Assembly (NCBI RefSeq): GCF_900101675.1 | Contig: NZ_FNKG01000001.1 | Span: 1,843,378 to 1,907,377, forward strand | Direction of reading: 5' to 3' | Length of the DNA: 64,000 bases | Origin: Curtobacterium sp. UNCCL20 | GTDB lineage: Bacteria > Actinomycetota > Actinomycetes > Actinomycetales > Microbacteriaceae | Part shown: piece by piece, positions 34,940 to 43,795 of the stretch | How the letters are laid out: each line of letters starts with the position of its first letter | Numbering within the stretch: position 1 is the stretch's first letter | The notes under the pieces: model-generated | The model's database searches: none | Seen by the model: the letters and a program-made list of their open reading frames with translations, nothing else | Told to the model about the DNA's origin: nothing | Position numbers and translations under genes: made by a program

Positions 34940-35520
34940 TCCGGACGCTCGGGCCGACGTTCCTGCGACCGCGGTTCCTCGTCGCCGACGTCGTGCGCGG
35001 CCTGACGCTCGTCAGCCTCGTCGTCGCGGCCGTCGGCTGGGGTGGGACCGCGTTCCCGGTGATGGCGCTGTCGCTGCTCGGCGTCGTCGTCCCGCGGATG
35101 CTCGGGCTGCGACCGACCTTCGACGTCCTCGTGTGCGTGCTCGTGCTGCTCGCCGGGTGGTCGAGCGTGCTCGAGTGGTACACGACCGTGTTCCTCTGGG
35201 ACAAGTTCGTCCACGTCGTGCTGACCGGGCTGCTCGCGGCGGTGCTGTACGTGATCGGGGCCGACGTCCGGGCGGTGCCGGCGCCGCACGCCGAGCGACG
35301 GGTGGTCGTCGCGGTCCTCGCGCTCTGTGCCGGACTCGCGGTCGGGGCGGCCTGGGAGATGGGGGAGTGGCTCGGCCACAACTTCGTGGACTCCGCGATC
35401 TCCGTCGGGTACGACGACACCATCGGCGACCTGGCGGCGGACGGGGCCGGCGGGCTGCTCGCCGGCTTCGGGCTGCCGTGGTTGGCGGCGCGGCGCGAGG
35501 TGGTGCGGGCGCACCACTGA
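34936..35520 (+). CDS. multi-pass membrane protein, DUF2238/YjdF-like
   Basis: A 194-residue membrane protein with about five to six segments (VVRGLTLVSLVVAAVGWG, LSLLGVVVPRMLG, LVCVLVLLAGWSSVLEWY, FVHVVLTGLLAAVLYVIGA, LALCAGLAVGAAWEMGEW). The conserved-looking polar motifs WDKFVH, EMGEWLGHNF and YDDTIGDLAADGAG, with Asp, His and Glu near membrane faces, fit the YjdF/DUF2238 family, whose function is unknown. GTG 34936 overlaps the nuclease stop (GTGA), so the two are co-translated. Confidence 0.78.
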   Translation: MIRTLGPTFLRPRFLVADVVRGLTLVSLVVAAVGWGGTAFPVMALSLLGVVVPRMLGLRPTFDVLVCVLVLLAGWSSVLEWYTTVFLWDKFVHVVLTGLLAAVLYVIGADVRAVPAPHAERRVVVAVLALCAGLAVGAAWEMGEWLGHNFVDSAISVGYDDTIGDLAADGAGGLLAGFGLPWLAARREVVRAHH

Positions 35521-35603
35521 CGCTGCGGGTTCGCACGCGCGCGCTCGTACTCGTGCTCGTGGTCCTGCGACTCGCCGTGGCGCGGGAGGGGTCCCGCTTC
35601 CGC

Positions 35604-35609
35604 TATGCT
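35604..35609 (+). promoter_or_regulatory. -10 box of the tRNA-Pro gene
   Basis: TATGCT preceded by CGC lies 74 nt upstream of the mature tRNA 5' end. No good -35 hexamer at 17 nt is seen. Confidence 0.45.
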
Positions 35610-35647
35610 GGTCGGGTTGCTCCGCGCTCCGGTCGGACGCGGGTGAC

Positions 35648-35681
35648 GGGGTTCTCCGGAACCCCGAGCCCCTCGGGGCTC
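35648..35681 (+). repeat. two adjacent hairpins just upstream of tRNA-Pro
   Basis: GGGGTTC/GAACCCC (35648-35665) and the palindrome GAGCCCC-TC-GGGGCTC (35666-35681) end one base before the tRNA. They lie in the tRNA leader and may guide RNase P or other processing. Confidence 0.6.
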
Positions 35682-35682
35682 G

Positions 35683-35756
<74 letters not shown>

Positions 35757-35765
35757 CCGACGACG

Positions 35766-35802
35766 AGCCCCGGCGGAACCACGGTTCCGCCGGGGCTTCT
35801 TG
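35766..35802 (+). terminator. rho-independent terminator of tRNA-Pro
   Basis: A 15-bp stem AGCCCCGGCGGAACC / GGTTCCGCCGGGGCT followed by TCTTGT, 10 nt after the tRNA. Confidence 0.9.
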
Positions 35803-35909
35803 TGTATCGGCAGGCTCGCGCGCCTGGCAGCGCCCCACAGGATCACCCGCTTCGAGTGACGTGTCCTCGCCGCCGGCGAGGTACGCCTGAGTCCTCACGA
35901 GGAGGACCC

Positions 35910-36628
35910 ATGCGCACTCGTCCGATCGTCACTGCCAAGCTGGTCACCTGCGTGGCCGTCGCGCTCGCCGGATGCGTCCTGAACCGTCCCTCTGCCGTGG
36001 ACAGCGCGCGCGAGGCGGTCCAGGGGACGTGGGTGCAGGGCGCGGGCGTGGACACCCCGGAGGTGCCCTTCGTGTCGTTCCGGTCGGACCGCGCCTGGAT
36101 CGCATCGGACGGGTGCGACCGTGTGTACGGCACCTGGCGGATCACGGCGCAGCATCGCCTCAGCGTCGTCGTCGGTCCGCACGCGCCGCTGGAGTGCGCC
36201 GGGGAGCACATGGTCACCACCGTCGCCGGCGGGGGATCGCACGCGTGCCCCGGGGGACCTCGCAGCTCCGCATCGAGGCCGGCGGGACGACGATGCGGCT
36301 CGACCCGGCGGACGACGACACCGTCGACTCACTCGACCGGCCGATCGGGTACTGGGTGCAGGACCACTCCTCGGACGCCCCGTACCTCTCCCTCCGGGCG
36401 GACGACACCTTCCGGCTCTTCGACGGCTGCGTCACCCGGACCGGCACCTGGAGGTGGTCGCACACCGAGCAGGTCCGTCTGTACACCGAGGCCCAGACGG
36501 GCGAGTTCTGCGCGGACGCCGACCCCGACCTCCGCCGGAGCACGAGGGGGCGCGTGGACGGTGACACGATCGCGCTCAGCCGGACCGACGGCAGCGCCAC
36601 CGGGACCCTGCGCCGGTACGCCGGCTGA
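35910..36628 (+). pseudogene. frameshifted lipoprotein gene
   Basis: GAGGAGG lies 5 nt before ATG 35910, which opens a lipoprotein: MRTRPIVTAKLVTCVAVALAGC (Cys22), then GTWVQGAGVDTPEVPFVSF. The sequence pattern GTW...DGC...GTW, twice, is that of META/HslJ-like beta domains. The frame is lost at the GGGGG run 36231-36235: upstream text ends MVTTVAGGG, and the continuation IARVPRGTSQLRIEAGG... to LRRYAG with its TGA at 36626-36628 is in the -1 frame. The second half repeats the motif (GYWVQDHSSDAPYLSL, FDGCVTRTGTW). It is either a true one-base deletion, a phase-variable G-tract, or a sequence error. Confidence 0.75.
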
Positions 36629-36650
36629 GGCTGGCGGGCGGCGTCAGACC

Positions 36651-36698
36651 GGCGGCCTGGAGGCGCGTGGCGGGCTGGCACTGCGCCTCCAGGCCGCC
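36651..36698. repeat. CTGGAGGCGCG palindromic element, 48 nt, longest arms
   Basis: GGCGGCCTGGAGGCGC and GCGCCTCCAGGCCGCC are 16-nt perfect arms around a 16-nt loop. It separates the frameshifted lipoprotein from the convergent membrane protein gene. Confidence 0.85.
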
Positions 36699-36726
36699 GC
36701 ATGGCCCGCTCAACACACCGAGGCCG

Positions 36727-38046
36727 TCACCGTCGTGATCCGGTGCGTCGCGCTTCGGAGCGCGCTCGCCATCGTTGACGTACGAGGGTCCCGGCAGCAC
36801 CGATCGCGGACCCAGCGAGGCTCACGAGTATCCCGGACAGAAGGGGGTGCCCTGTTGCAGAACGGAGATCCGGTACGGAGTAGTCCGTCGCCGGGAGTGT
36901 GAGGTCGTCAATCCCGATGATCGGTGCAGCGGTCTCCGTCGAGGTGCCGGTGAACTGGATCAGCGTCGTTCCGGAGCCCGCCTGGCGGTCTCCGTTCAGG
37001 ATGACCGGGTGGCTGTGCACTTGACCTATGACCACCCGTGCTGTGCACGTGTCGGGCACGAACCAGGCGTCTGCGCCGTCCGAGATCGGGGATGGGATCG
37101 CGACGAGGTCGGTGGGGAAGCGTCCGTCATTGCTCGCAGTCGCGATCGAGCGGAGGTTCGACGCGCACCCGACCTCTCCGAGACCTCCCTTGGACGCTCC
37201 GAGCGACGAGTGACGCAGTCGGAGTGCCATCGTGAGGCTCACCTCCTGCTTCGAGCCGGCGGCGCCCGCCCCGAACGCGATGGCGATCGAGGTGGCGGTC
37301 GACGAGTCGCGGTCGAACCAGGGTGCGTCGATGGTCGATGCGGGGCCGCCCCCTCGTGCGACAGCGAAACCGCCGGACGAACCCGCTGGGAGGAGGTTCG
37401 GCGCTGGTGCGACGCGGCGGGAGTTCACCTGCCGCACGGGTTCGTCCGGATCGAGAACGGCGAGATCGCCCGAGCTGGTTCCGCGTTGCTGCGCCCCTGT
37501 CACGATGCCGGCCACATCGAACGCTGCAGCGCCGGATCCCACGAGCGCGATCGAGAGGTTCGCGTTATCCGGCACCGGGAAGTCGAGGTCGACGAGGACC
37601 TGACGGTCGATGGAACCGAGCCCCACGGTCGACCTGCGTACGGTCATCTTCATCGATCGGATCGGCGCGTCAGCGAACACGGTCAGACCTCCTGCGCTGC
37701 TGGGCTGCACGGATTCTGCTGGTTGCTTCGGTGCCGTTGCGATCGCACCACCGAGGAAGAGTGCGGTGAGTCCCGCGAACACCGCCAGCTGCGCGAGGAA
37801 GGCGTTGCGCAGCAGTCTTCTCACGACCCGCGAGACGCCCGACGAGAGGTGCGCGACACCCAGGAACGAGACCACTGGGATGAGCACGAAGATGACCCAA
37901 CCGACTGCTGTGAGGTCGGTGTTCTCGTCGAAGGTGTTCAGAGAAGACCAGACGACCCCGCTGACCGAGCCCGCGACCGCGATCGAGACGGGCAGGAAGG
38001 ACCCCGGTGGTCGGCACAGCCAGGCAAGTCGGTCGCGCGGCCTCAC
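36727..38046 (-). CDS. hypothetical membrane protein with large extracytoplasmic domain
   Basis: A 439-residue protein not recognised. There are three membrane segments near residues 17-36, 48-67 and 83-103, then about 300 residues outside the membrane with alternating beta-like stretches and two or three cysteines (VGCASNLRS, VPDTCTARVV), then a final membrane segment near residues 408-428 and an Arg-rich cytoplasmic end (RQRWRARSEARRTGSRR). The arrangement suggests a surface or sensor protein. GTG 38046 overlaps the stop of the upstream gene (GTGA), making a two-gene unit. G+C is slightly below the neighbours. Confidence 0.75.
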   Translation of the reverse strand: MRPRDRLAWLCRPPGSFLPVSIAVAGSVSGVVWSSLNTFDENTDLTAVGWVIFVLIPVVSFLGVAHLSSGVSRVVRRLLRNAFLAQLAVFAGLTALFLGGAIATAPKQPAESVQPSSAGGLTVFADAPIRSMKMTVRRSTVGLGSIDRQVLVDLDFPVPDNANLSIALVGSGAAAFDVAGIVTGAQQRGTSSGDLAVLDPDEPVRQVNSRRVAPAPNLLPAGSSGGFAVARGGGPASTIDAPWFDRDSSTATSIAIAFGAGAAGSKQEVSLTMALRLRHSSLGASKGGLGEVGCASNLRSIATASNDGRFPTDLVAIPSPISDGADAWFVPDTCTARVVIGQVHSHPVILNGDRQAGSGTTLIQFTGTSTETAAPIIGIDDLTLPATDYSVPDLRSATGHPLLSGILVSLAGSAIGAAGTLVRQRWRARSEARRTGSRR

Positions 38047-38495
38047 ATCGTCACCGTGCAGAACTCGTCGAGCGGTACCTGGATGGTCCCGAGGCTGGAG
38101 GGTGTCGCAGTGGCGTGGGCTTCGTAGTTCAGCCGTGGGATGGAGATCGACAAACCGATGCGCGAGTCCGTCTCCCAGTCGAAGTCGACCCGGAGGCCGT
38201 CACTGAACCGGGCGAGCTCACGTACGTGCCGCACGATGTCGCTCCTCGTTCTCGTCCCAGGGCACTTCTGGGCGAGTGCGAGCTGCATCGAAGCGTCGTC
38301 GATCAGCACCAGCGTGTCGTGCCGCGCTTGCACGGCGCGTGCATCAGCGGGGTCGACGCCCGTCCGACTGAGGACCAGCGTGGCCACGAACGCGGACGAG
38401 ACGATGACGATCGACGCCGACAGGAGCAAGGACGCGATGCGCCCGCGATGCGGAGGCTTGGGCGCCTCGCTCGAGCGCTCGTGCCGTCCACCCAC
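38043..38495 (-). CDS. hypothetical single-pass membrane protein, first gene of a two-gene unit
   Basis: A 150-residue protein with a short basic N-terminus (GGRHERSSEAPKPPHRGR), one membrane segment (ASLLLSASIVIVSSAFVATL, about residues 22-43) and an extracytoplasmic domain with two Cys (QKCPGTRTRS, DEFCTVTM). GTG 38495 follows GAGGGGG with 5-nt spacing, the same ribosome-binding pattern as the gene ending at 29709. It overlaps the next gene by 4 nt, so the two proteins are probably partners. No family recognised. Confidence 0.7.
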   Translation of the reverse strand: MGGRHERSSEAPKPPHRGRIASLLLSASIVIVSSAFVATLVLSRTGVDPADARAVQARHDTLVLIDDASMQLALAQKCPGTRTRSDIVRHVRELARFSDGLRVDFDWETDSRIGLSISIPRLNYEAHATATPSSLGTIQVPLDEFCTVTM

Positions 38496-38642
38496 CGTTC
38501 CCCCTCGAGACGCCCGCGATGAAGTGCCGCAGTGAAGCCGAACGGCGGATCGAGTCGGGAGCCCGCTCCTGTGCGACGATCCTGACCTTAGGGGCCGCCG
38601 CCACGAGCGGGAGTCGTCACGTCCCGATCGACATGGATCATG

Positions 38643-38684
38643 CGGCATCGCGCACGGCATCGCGCACGGCATCGCGCACGGCAA
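38643..38684. repeat. 12-nt tandem repeat GGCATCGCGCAC
   Basis: Three full copies plus a diverged fourth, about 150 nt upstream of the two-gene membrane unit, in a gene-poor stretch (38496-38702) with no other feature. Confidence 0.8.
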
Positions 38685-38702
38685 CGCGATCAGCGATCAG
38701 CG

Positions 38703-38936
38703 TCAATCGCCCTCGCGGTCTGGCCGAGCCGTCGCCGAGCCGTCGACCGGGGACTGGAGCTCCGGCGTCAGGAACTCGTTGCGGGAGATCGCCTTGGTCG
38801 ACCCCGTGCTCAGCAACGTGACGAGGACGACGCCGATCAGGGCGGTGGCGAAGGCGGACGCGAGGTTCTGCACCGTCCCGGCGGGTGGACCCGACCTCGC
38901 CCGCCAGGTCCTTGCCTCCAGGCCGACGTCGCCCAT
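38703..38936 (-). CDS. possible small single-pass membrane protein
   Basis: A 77-residue frame with one convincing hydrophobic stretch (ASAFATALIGVVLVTLLSTG) followed by polar sequence (TKAISRNEFLTPELQSPVDG). The first residues (MGDVGLEARTW) are encoded by a half-site of the dispersed CCTCCAGGCC element, so the start may be wrong or the gene may be a remnant. A longer form could start upstream in Arg-rich sequence. There is no clear ribosome-binding site. The stretch 38937-39220 upstream of the desaturase holds only a TAGGGT box at 39144-39149. Confidence 0.3.
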   Translation of the reverse strand: MGDVGLEARTWRARSGPPAGTVQNLASAFATALIGVVLVTLLSTGSTKAISRNEFLTPELQSPVDGSATARPDREGD

Positions 38937-39220
38937 CTGCGCGGACCGTGCGGAGCGCGCCGCGCCGGGACGACCGCTGGCGGCACGAGGGTCGCTGGAT
39001 CCACGGGCGTCCCCTCTCCTCGGTCGGCGGGACACGGCTCCGGTCAGGGTGCGCGCACGCCGACGCGCCCGCCTCATCCGGAACGGATGAACCCGGTCAC
39101 CGACGGAATCCGGACTGTCAGGCGAACACGCAAGTTGCGCCCTTAGGGTCGCGGCAAGCGCAATCGCGTGAACTCTCTCGAACCGGTTGAAGGACCGATC
39201 CGTACCGGAAGGCGGTCCTC

Positions 39221-40330
39221 ATGACCACCACTCCGCTCGCACCGGGTTACACCCGCACTCGTCCCGGGACGGGGAGCCGCAACGGCACCTCGACCTACTC
39301 CGCGCTCCTGGCGCAGGTGAAGGAGAACGGCCTGCTGCGCCGTCGCACCGGGTTCTACTGGGCACTGTTCGGCTCCCTGGCCGGCACACTCGCCCTCACC
39401 TGGGTCGCCTTCGCGTTCCTCGGTGACTCGTGGTTCCAGCTCATCGTCGCCGGCGTGCTCGGCGTGCTCTTCACGCAGTTCGCGTTCCTCTCCCACGAGG
39501 CCGCGCACCGCCAGGTCTTCGCCTCGCAGCGCTGGAACGACCACGCCGGCCGCTACATCGGCACGTTCCTCGTCGGCCTCAGCTACTCGTGGTGGATGAA
39601 CAAGCACACCCGCCACCACGGCAACCCGAACACCGTCGGCAAGGACCCGGACATCGCGCCGGACGGCATCCGGTTCCTGCCGGAGGACGCCGCCGCGGTC
39701 AAGGGCCCGCTCATGACGACGTTCATGCGCTTCCAGGGGTGGCTGTTCTTCCCGCTGCTGACGCTCGAGGGCATCAACCTGCACCGCTACGCCGTGCAGT
39801 CGATCGTCACGGGCAACGGCACGAAGGCCGACGTCAAGCACCGCATCATCGAGGGCGCCTTGCTCGTCGCGCGGTTCGCGATCTACCTGACGGTCGTGTT
39901 CTGGTTCCTGCCGTTCGGCATGGCGTGCGCGTTCCTCGGGGTGCAGCTGGCTGTCTTCGGCGTGATGATGGGCGCCTCGTTCGCGCCGAACCACAAGGGC
40001 ATGCCGACGATCGCGCACGACGCGAAGGTCGACTTCTTCTCCCGCCAGGTCCGCACCTCCCGCAACGTCCGCGGCGGCTGGTGGGTGTCGTTCCTGATGG
40101 GGGGCCTGAACTACCAGGTCGAGCACCACCTGTTCCCGTCGATGCCGCGTCCGGCGTTGAAGCAGGCACGCCTGCTCGTCCGGGACCACTGCGACACCCT
40201 CGACGTGCCCTACACCGAGACCACGCTGCTGCGCTCGTACGGCATCGTCGTCCGGTACCTCAACCGCGTCGGACTCGCCGCCCGCGACCCGTTCGCGTGC
40301 CCGATGGTCGCGCAGCTGCGCATCCACTGA
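39221..40330 (+). CDS. membrane fatty acid desaturase
   Basis: A 369-residue integral membrane di-iron desaturase. The three histidine boxes are present: HEAAH (from His92), KHTRHHGN (about residue 128) and [11 protein letters not shown] (about residue 305), with membrane segments between ([51 protein letters not shown]). Such enzymes introduce a cis double bond into acyl-CoA or lipid acyl chains, here probably to keep membranes fluid. ATG 39221 follows GGAAGG. A cold-shock protein gene starts 16 nt after its stop, which supports a cold-adaptation role. Confidence 0.93.
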   Translation: MTTTPLAPGYTRTRPGTGSRNGTSTYSALLAQVKENGLLRRRTGFYWALFGSLAGTLALTWVAFAFLGDSWFQLIVAGVLGVLFTQFAFLSHEAAHRQVFASQRWNDHAGRYIGTFLVGLSYSWWMNKHTRHHGNPNTVGKDPDIAPDGIRFLPEDAAAVKGPLMTTFMRFQGWLFFPLLTLEGINLHRYAVQSIVTGNGTKADVKHRIIEGALLVARFAIYLTVVFWFLPFGMACAFLGVQLAVFGVMMGASFAPNHKGMPTIAHDAKVDFFSRQVRTSRNVRGGWWVSFLMGGLNYQVEHHLFPSMPRPALKQARLLVRDHCDTLDVPYTETTLLRSYGIVVRYLNRVGLAARDPFACPMVAQLRIH

Positions 40331-40346
40331 CGCCGTGCTGACCGTC

Positions 40347-40556
40347 ATGCCCACCGGCACCGTGAAGTGGTTCGACCACAACAAGGGCTTCGGCTTCATC
40401 ACCCCCGACGACGGCTCCGAGGACCTGTTCGCGCACTTCTCGAGCATCGTCGTCACCACCGGCCTCCGGTCGCTCGAAGAGCACGACCGCGTCCGGTACG
40501 ACGTCGGGCCCGGCAAGAAGGGCCCCGAGGCGGGGAACATCTCGATCATCCGCTGA
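40347..40556 (+). CDS. cold-shock domain protein
   Basis: A 69-residue CspA-type OB-fold protein: [20 protein letters not shown] contains RNP1 (KGFGFI), and DLFAHFSSI is RNP2. It binds single-stranded RNA/DNA as an RNA chaperone. ATG 40347 gives the standard length; a GTG at 40335 is in frame. It is 16 nt downstream of the desaturase and followed by a strong terminator, so the two form an operon. Confidence 0.92.
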   Translation: MPTGTVKWFDHNKGFGFITPDDGSEDLFAHFSSIVVTTGLRSLEEHDRVRYDVGPGKKGPEAGNISIIR

Positions 40557-40576
40557 CGCACCGGGCCAACGCACCG

Positions 40577-40617
40577 ACGACGAACGCCCCGACCGATCCG
40601 GTCGGGGCGTTCGTCGT
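40577..40617 (+). terminator. terminator of the desaturase-csp operon
   Basis: A 19-bp perfect stem ACGAACGCCCCGACCG with its complement around an ATC loop, followed by TCC. It lies 21 nt after the csp stop. Confidence 0.85.
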
Positions 40618-40966
40618 TCCGGCGCGGAGGCGCGCCGGCGCGCGGCGCGGTCACGGGGTTCGGATCCCGCGGTCACCGGCCCGGCGTGCCGGGGCGGCCA
40701 CCGGCCCGCCGTGACCACGCGACGGCCTGGAGGCGCGGTGCCAGCCCGCCCCGCGCCTCCCGGCAGCACGGCGGGCCGGGACGTACCCGCGCGGACAGAC
40801 GGGTCCGGACACCCTCGGACTGGGGACCGAGGCCCCCTCAGACTGGGGACGGACCGGCACGGACCACTGCCCGGGGCGCAACTAGCGTTCACCTCGAACA
40901 GTCGACGACCGGCTGTTCCGGCACCTCGGGACGGGTGCCGTGGGTCACTGAGGGAGTGGCAACGTC
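40618..40966. other. gene-free stretch between csp terminator and GH16 gene
   Basis: It holds GC-rich inverted sequences (GGCGCGCCGGCGCGC-like, 40620-40650), GGTCACGG / CCGTGACC arms around 40650-40715, the CTGGAGGCGCG element at 40724-40763, and a duplicated CTGGGGAC word at 40819 and 40851. A TAGCGT box at 40883-40888 may be the -10 of the GH16 gene. Confidence 0.5.
40724..40763. repeat. CTGGAGGCGCG palindromic element upstream of GH16
   Basis: GGCCTGGAGGCGCGGTGCC and CCGCGCCTCCCGG arms. It is the only full copy that lies in front of a gene without following another gene directly. Confidence 0.75.
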
Positions 40967-41731
40967 ATGCAGAAACGGTCATCCACGCGCGTCGCGATCG
41001 TCGCCGTGCTCCTCACCGCCACGCTCGTCGCGGTGCCGCTCGGCCAGGGCACCGCGCCCGCGGAGGCAGCGGCCGCCGGCGCACCGGTCGGCAACGTCGG
41101 CAAGTTCAAGCAGCGGGTGATCGAGAACTTCACCACGGCGGCGGCGGCGAAGGGCAAGTTCCAGAAGACCTACGCGAAGAACTGGCAGCCGTACCCGGAC
41201 GGGACCGGCGGCATGTACTTCTCGGGCACGCAGATCAGCGGGCACGACGGCGTGATGGACGTCCTCCTCGACGGGAAGAAGGGCGCCGCCGGCACGTTCG
41301 GCACCGCCCAGGATGCGTGGACGCACGTCGGCGGGAAGTTCACCGTGCGGGCGCGGGCGACCGGCGGCGACGGGAACGGTGCGGCCTTCATGCTGTGGCC
41401 GAACTCGAACCGGTGGGCGGACGGTGAGATCGACTACCCCGAGGCGAACTTCGAGCAGTCGCCGATGGTGTTCCAGCACTCGATGACGCCCGGCCAGGAG
41501 GTCAACGCCACCTCGCACTGGACGGGGGTGTCCTGGCGGACCTGGCACACGTACTCGATCGAATGGATCCCGAAGAAGTCGGTGACGTACCTGCTCGACG
41601 GCAAGGTGATCAAGACGATCACGAGGGACGTGCCGACCACCGGGCACCGGTACATGTTCCAGGTCGGGAACTGGGGTGCGAAGGGCCACCTCTACATCGA
41701 CTGGTTCACCACGTACGACTACGTGAAGTGA
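40967..41731 (+). CDS. secreted glycoside hydrolase family 16 protein
   Basis: A 254-residue enzyme with a Sec signal peptide (MQKRSSTRVAIVAVLLTATLVAV, cleavage near AEAAAA) and a jelly-roll GH16 domain. The catalytic signature is GEIDYPE: Glu154 nucleophile, Asp156, Glu159 acid/base. AFMLWPNSNRW and WHTYSIEW are typical. GH16 enzymes cleave beta-1,3/1,4-glucans, laminarin or related polysaccharides outside the cell. It is most similar in pattern to bacterial GH16 proteins with a WP.....WP..GEID.PE core. ATG 40967 follows GGGAG. Convergent with arr, 6 nt apart. Confidence 0.92.
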   Translation: MQKRSSTRVAIVAVLLTATLVAVPLGQGTAPAEAAAAGAPVGNVGKFKQRVIENFTTAAAAKGKFQKTYAKNWQPYPDGTGGMYFSGTQISGHDGVMDVLLDGKKGAAGTFGTAQDAWTHVGGKFTVRARATGGDGNGAAFMLWPNSNRWADGEIDYPEANFEQSPMVFQHSMTPGQEVNATSHWTGVSWRTWHTYSIEWIPKKSVTYLLDGKVIKTITRDVPTTGHRYMFQVGNWGAKGHLYIDWFTTYDYVK

Positions 41732-41737
41732 CCCGGT

Positions 41738-42144
41738 TCAGTTGATGATCTCGCCGCGCTCGTCGTCGCGCAGCACGGCGAGCCGGTCCCGCCAGGCCTG
41801 CAGCGCCTCGGGCGACAGGCGCGGCCAGTCCTCGACCTCGGCCACGATCCGGATCGGCTCCGCGCTGCGGTACGACCGTGTGGGGTTCCCGGGGAACTTC
41901 TTGTCGGTGACGTTGGGGTCGTCCTCGAACGCACCGGTCGGTTCCACCTCGTAGACGCGGGGGAGTCCGTCGCCCGCCGCGAGCTCGGCGGCGAGCCCGG
42001 CCCCGTCCGGAAGCGCCGTGAAGTACACGTGGTTCATCACGACCTCGGGCCGGTAGTTGGAGCGGAAGCCCGCGGTCAGCAGGTCTCCGACCCGCAGGTC
42101 TGCCTTGGTGCCGTGGAAGAACGGTCCGTCGTCGAGTGCGTCGC

Positions 42145-42148
<4 letters not shown>
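41738..42148 (-). CDS. arr: NAD-dependent rifamycin ADP-ribosyltransferase
   Basis: Arr transfers ADP-ribose from NAD to the C23 hydroxyl of rifampicin and related drugs. The 136-residue product matches the family closely: FFHGTKADLRVGDLL, NHVYFTALPDGAGLAAELA, RVYEVEPTGAFEDDPN, VTDKKFPGNPTRSYRS. The family length is 135-145. GTG 42148 (MSDALDDGP) is 6 nt downstream of TACCCT, and overlaps the stop of the Imm5-like gene by 4 nt, so it can be expressed both from its own leaderless promoter and from the upstream gene. Whether it confers resistance here is not shown. Confidence 0.94.
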
Positions 42149-42750
<602 letters not shown>

Positions 42751-42849
42751 GCCGCCACGCTCCCACACCGCGGCGGGGTCTGTCCGGGTCCTCCGAGCGG
42801 TGCAGGCATCTCCCCCCTGCGACGGACGCGGGCAGCGGGAGCGCCCCCG

Positions 42850-42855
42850 TAGCGT
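42850..42855 (+). promoter_or_regulatory. -10 box of a leaderless ABC transporter transcript
   Basis: TAGCGT, then 7 nt, then GTG 42863. Confidence 0.55.
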
Positions 42856-42862
42856 TGCCGCC

Positions 42863-43795
42863 GTGATCGAAGTCGAGCACCTCACCAAACAGTACGGTCC
42901 GAAGACCGCCGTCGACGACGTCTCGTTCGTCGTCCGGCCGGGCAGCGTGACCGGCTTCCTCGGCCCGAACGGCGCCGGGAAGTCCACCACGATGCGCATG
43001 ATCATGGGGCTCGACCGCCCCACAGCGGGACGGGCGACGGTGAACGGGCAGCCGTACCAGAGCTTCCGCGACCCGCTGCGGCAGGTCGGCGCACTGCTCG
43101 AGGCGAAGGCGGTGCACTCCGGTCGGAGCGCGTACAACCACCTCCTCTCGCTCGCGGCGACGCACGGCATCCCGAAGTCCCGCGTCCACGAGGTCATCGA
43201 CATGACCGGCCTCGACTCCGTCGCGAAGAAGCGCGTCGGCGGCTTCTCCCTCGGCATGGGGCAGCGGCTCGGCATCGCGGCGGCGCTCCTCGGCGACCCG
43301 AAGACCCTCATCCTCGACGAGCCGGTGAACGGCCTCGACCCGGACGGCGTCCTGTGGGTCCGGCAGCTCGCGCGGCGGATGGCGGCGGACGGGCGCACCG
43401 TGTTCCTGTCCAGCCACCTCATGAGCGAGATGGCGCAGACGGCGGACCGCGTGGTCGTCCTCGGCCGCGGCCGGGTGCTCGCAGACGCACCCATCGCGGA
43501 GTTCGTCGCCGGCGGTGCCGGTGGACCCGGCGGTGCGGGTGGCGGCTCCCGGGTCGTGGTGCGGACCCCCGCGCCCGACCAGCTGTTCCAGGCGATCGGC
43601 CCGAACGCGTCGATCACCCCGCGCGAGGACGGTTCGTTCCTCGTCGTCGGCCCGGACGCCGTGACCGTGGGGAATATCGCCGCCCAGGTCGGCGTCCCGC
43701 TGCACGAGCTCACCCCGACGGGCGCCAGCCTCGAGGAGGCCTACATGGCACTCACCCGCGACGACGTCGAGTACCGATCGGAGGGCGTCCGATGA
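42863..43795 (+). CDS. ABC transporter ATP-binding protein (drug or lipid exporter type)
   Basis: A 310-residue ATPase: Walker A GPNGAGKST, Q-loop, signature FSLGMGQRLGIA, Walker B LILDEPVNGLDP, H-loop LSSHLMSE. The C-terminal 90 residues after a Gly-rich linker form the extra domain found in DrrA/YhaQ-type exporters. GTG 42863 gives MIEVEHLTKQYGPKTAV. Its stop overlaps the permease start (ATGA). The substrate is unknown; export is inferred from the ABC-2 partner. Divergent from the Imm5-like/arr pair. Confidence 0.92.
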   Translation: MIEVEHLTKQYGPKTAVDDVSFVVRPGSVTGFLGPNGAGKSTTMRMIMGLDRPTAGRATVNGQPYQSFRDPLRQVGALLEAKAVHSGRSAYNHLLSLAATHGIPKSRVHEVIDMTGLDSVAKKRVGGFSLGMGQRLGIAAALLGDPKTLILDEPVNGLDPDGVLWVRQLARRMAADGRTVFLSSHLMSEMAQTADRVVVLGRGRVLADAPIAEFVAGGAGGPGGAGGGSRVVVRTPAPDQLFQAIGPNASITPREDGSFLVVGPDAVTVGNIAAQVGVPLHELTPTGASLEEAYMALTRDDVEYRSEGVR

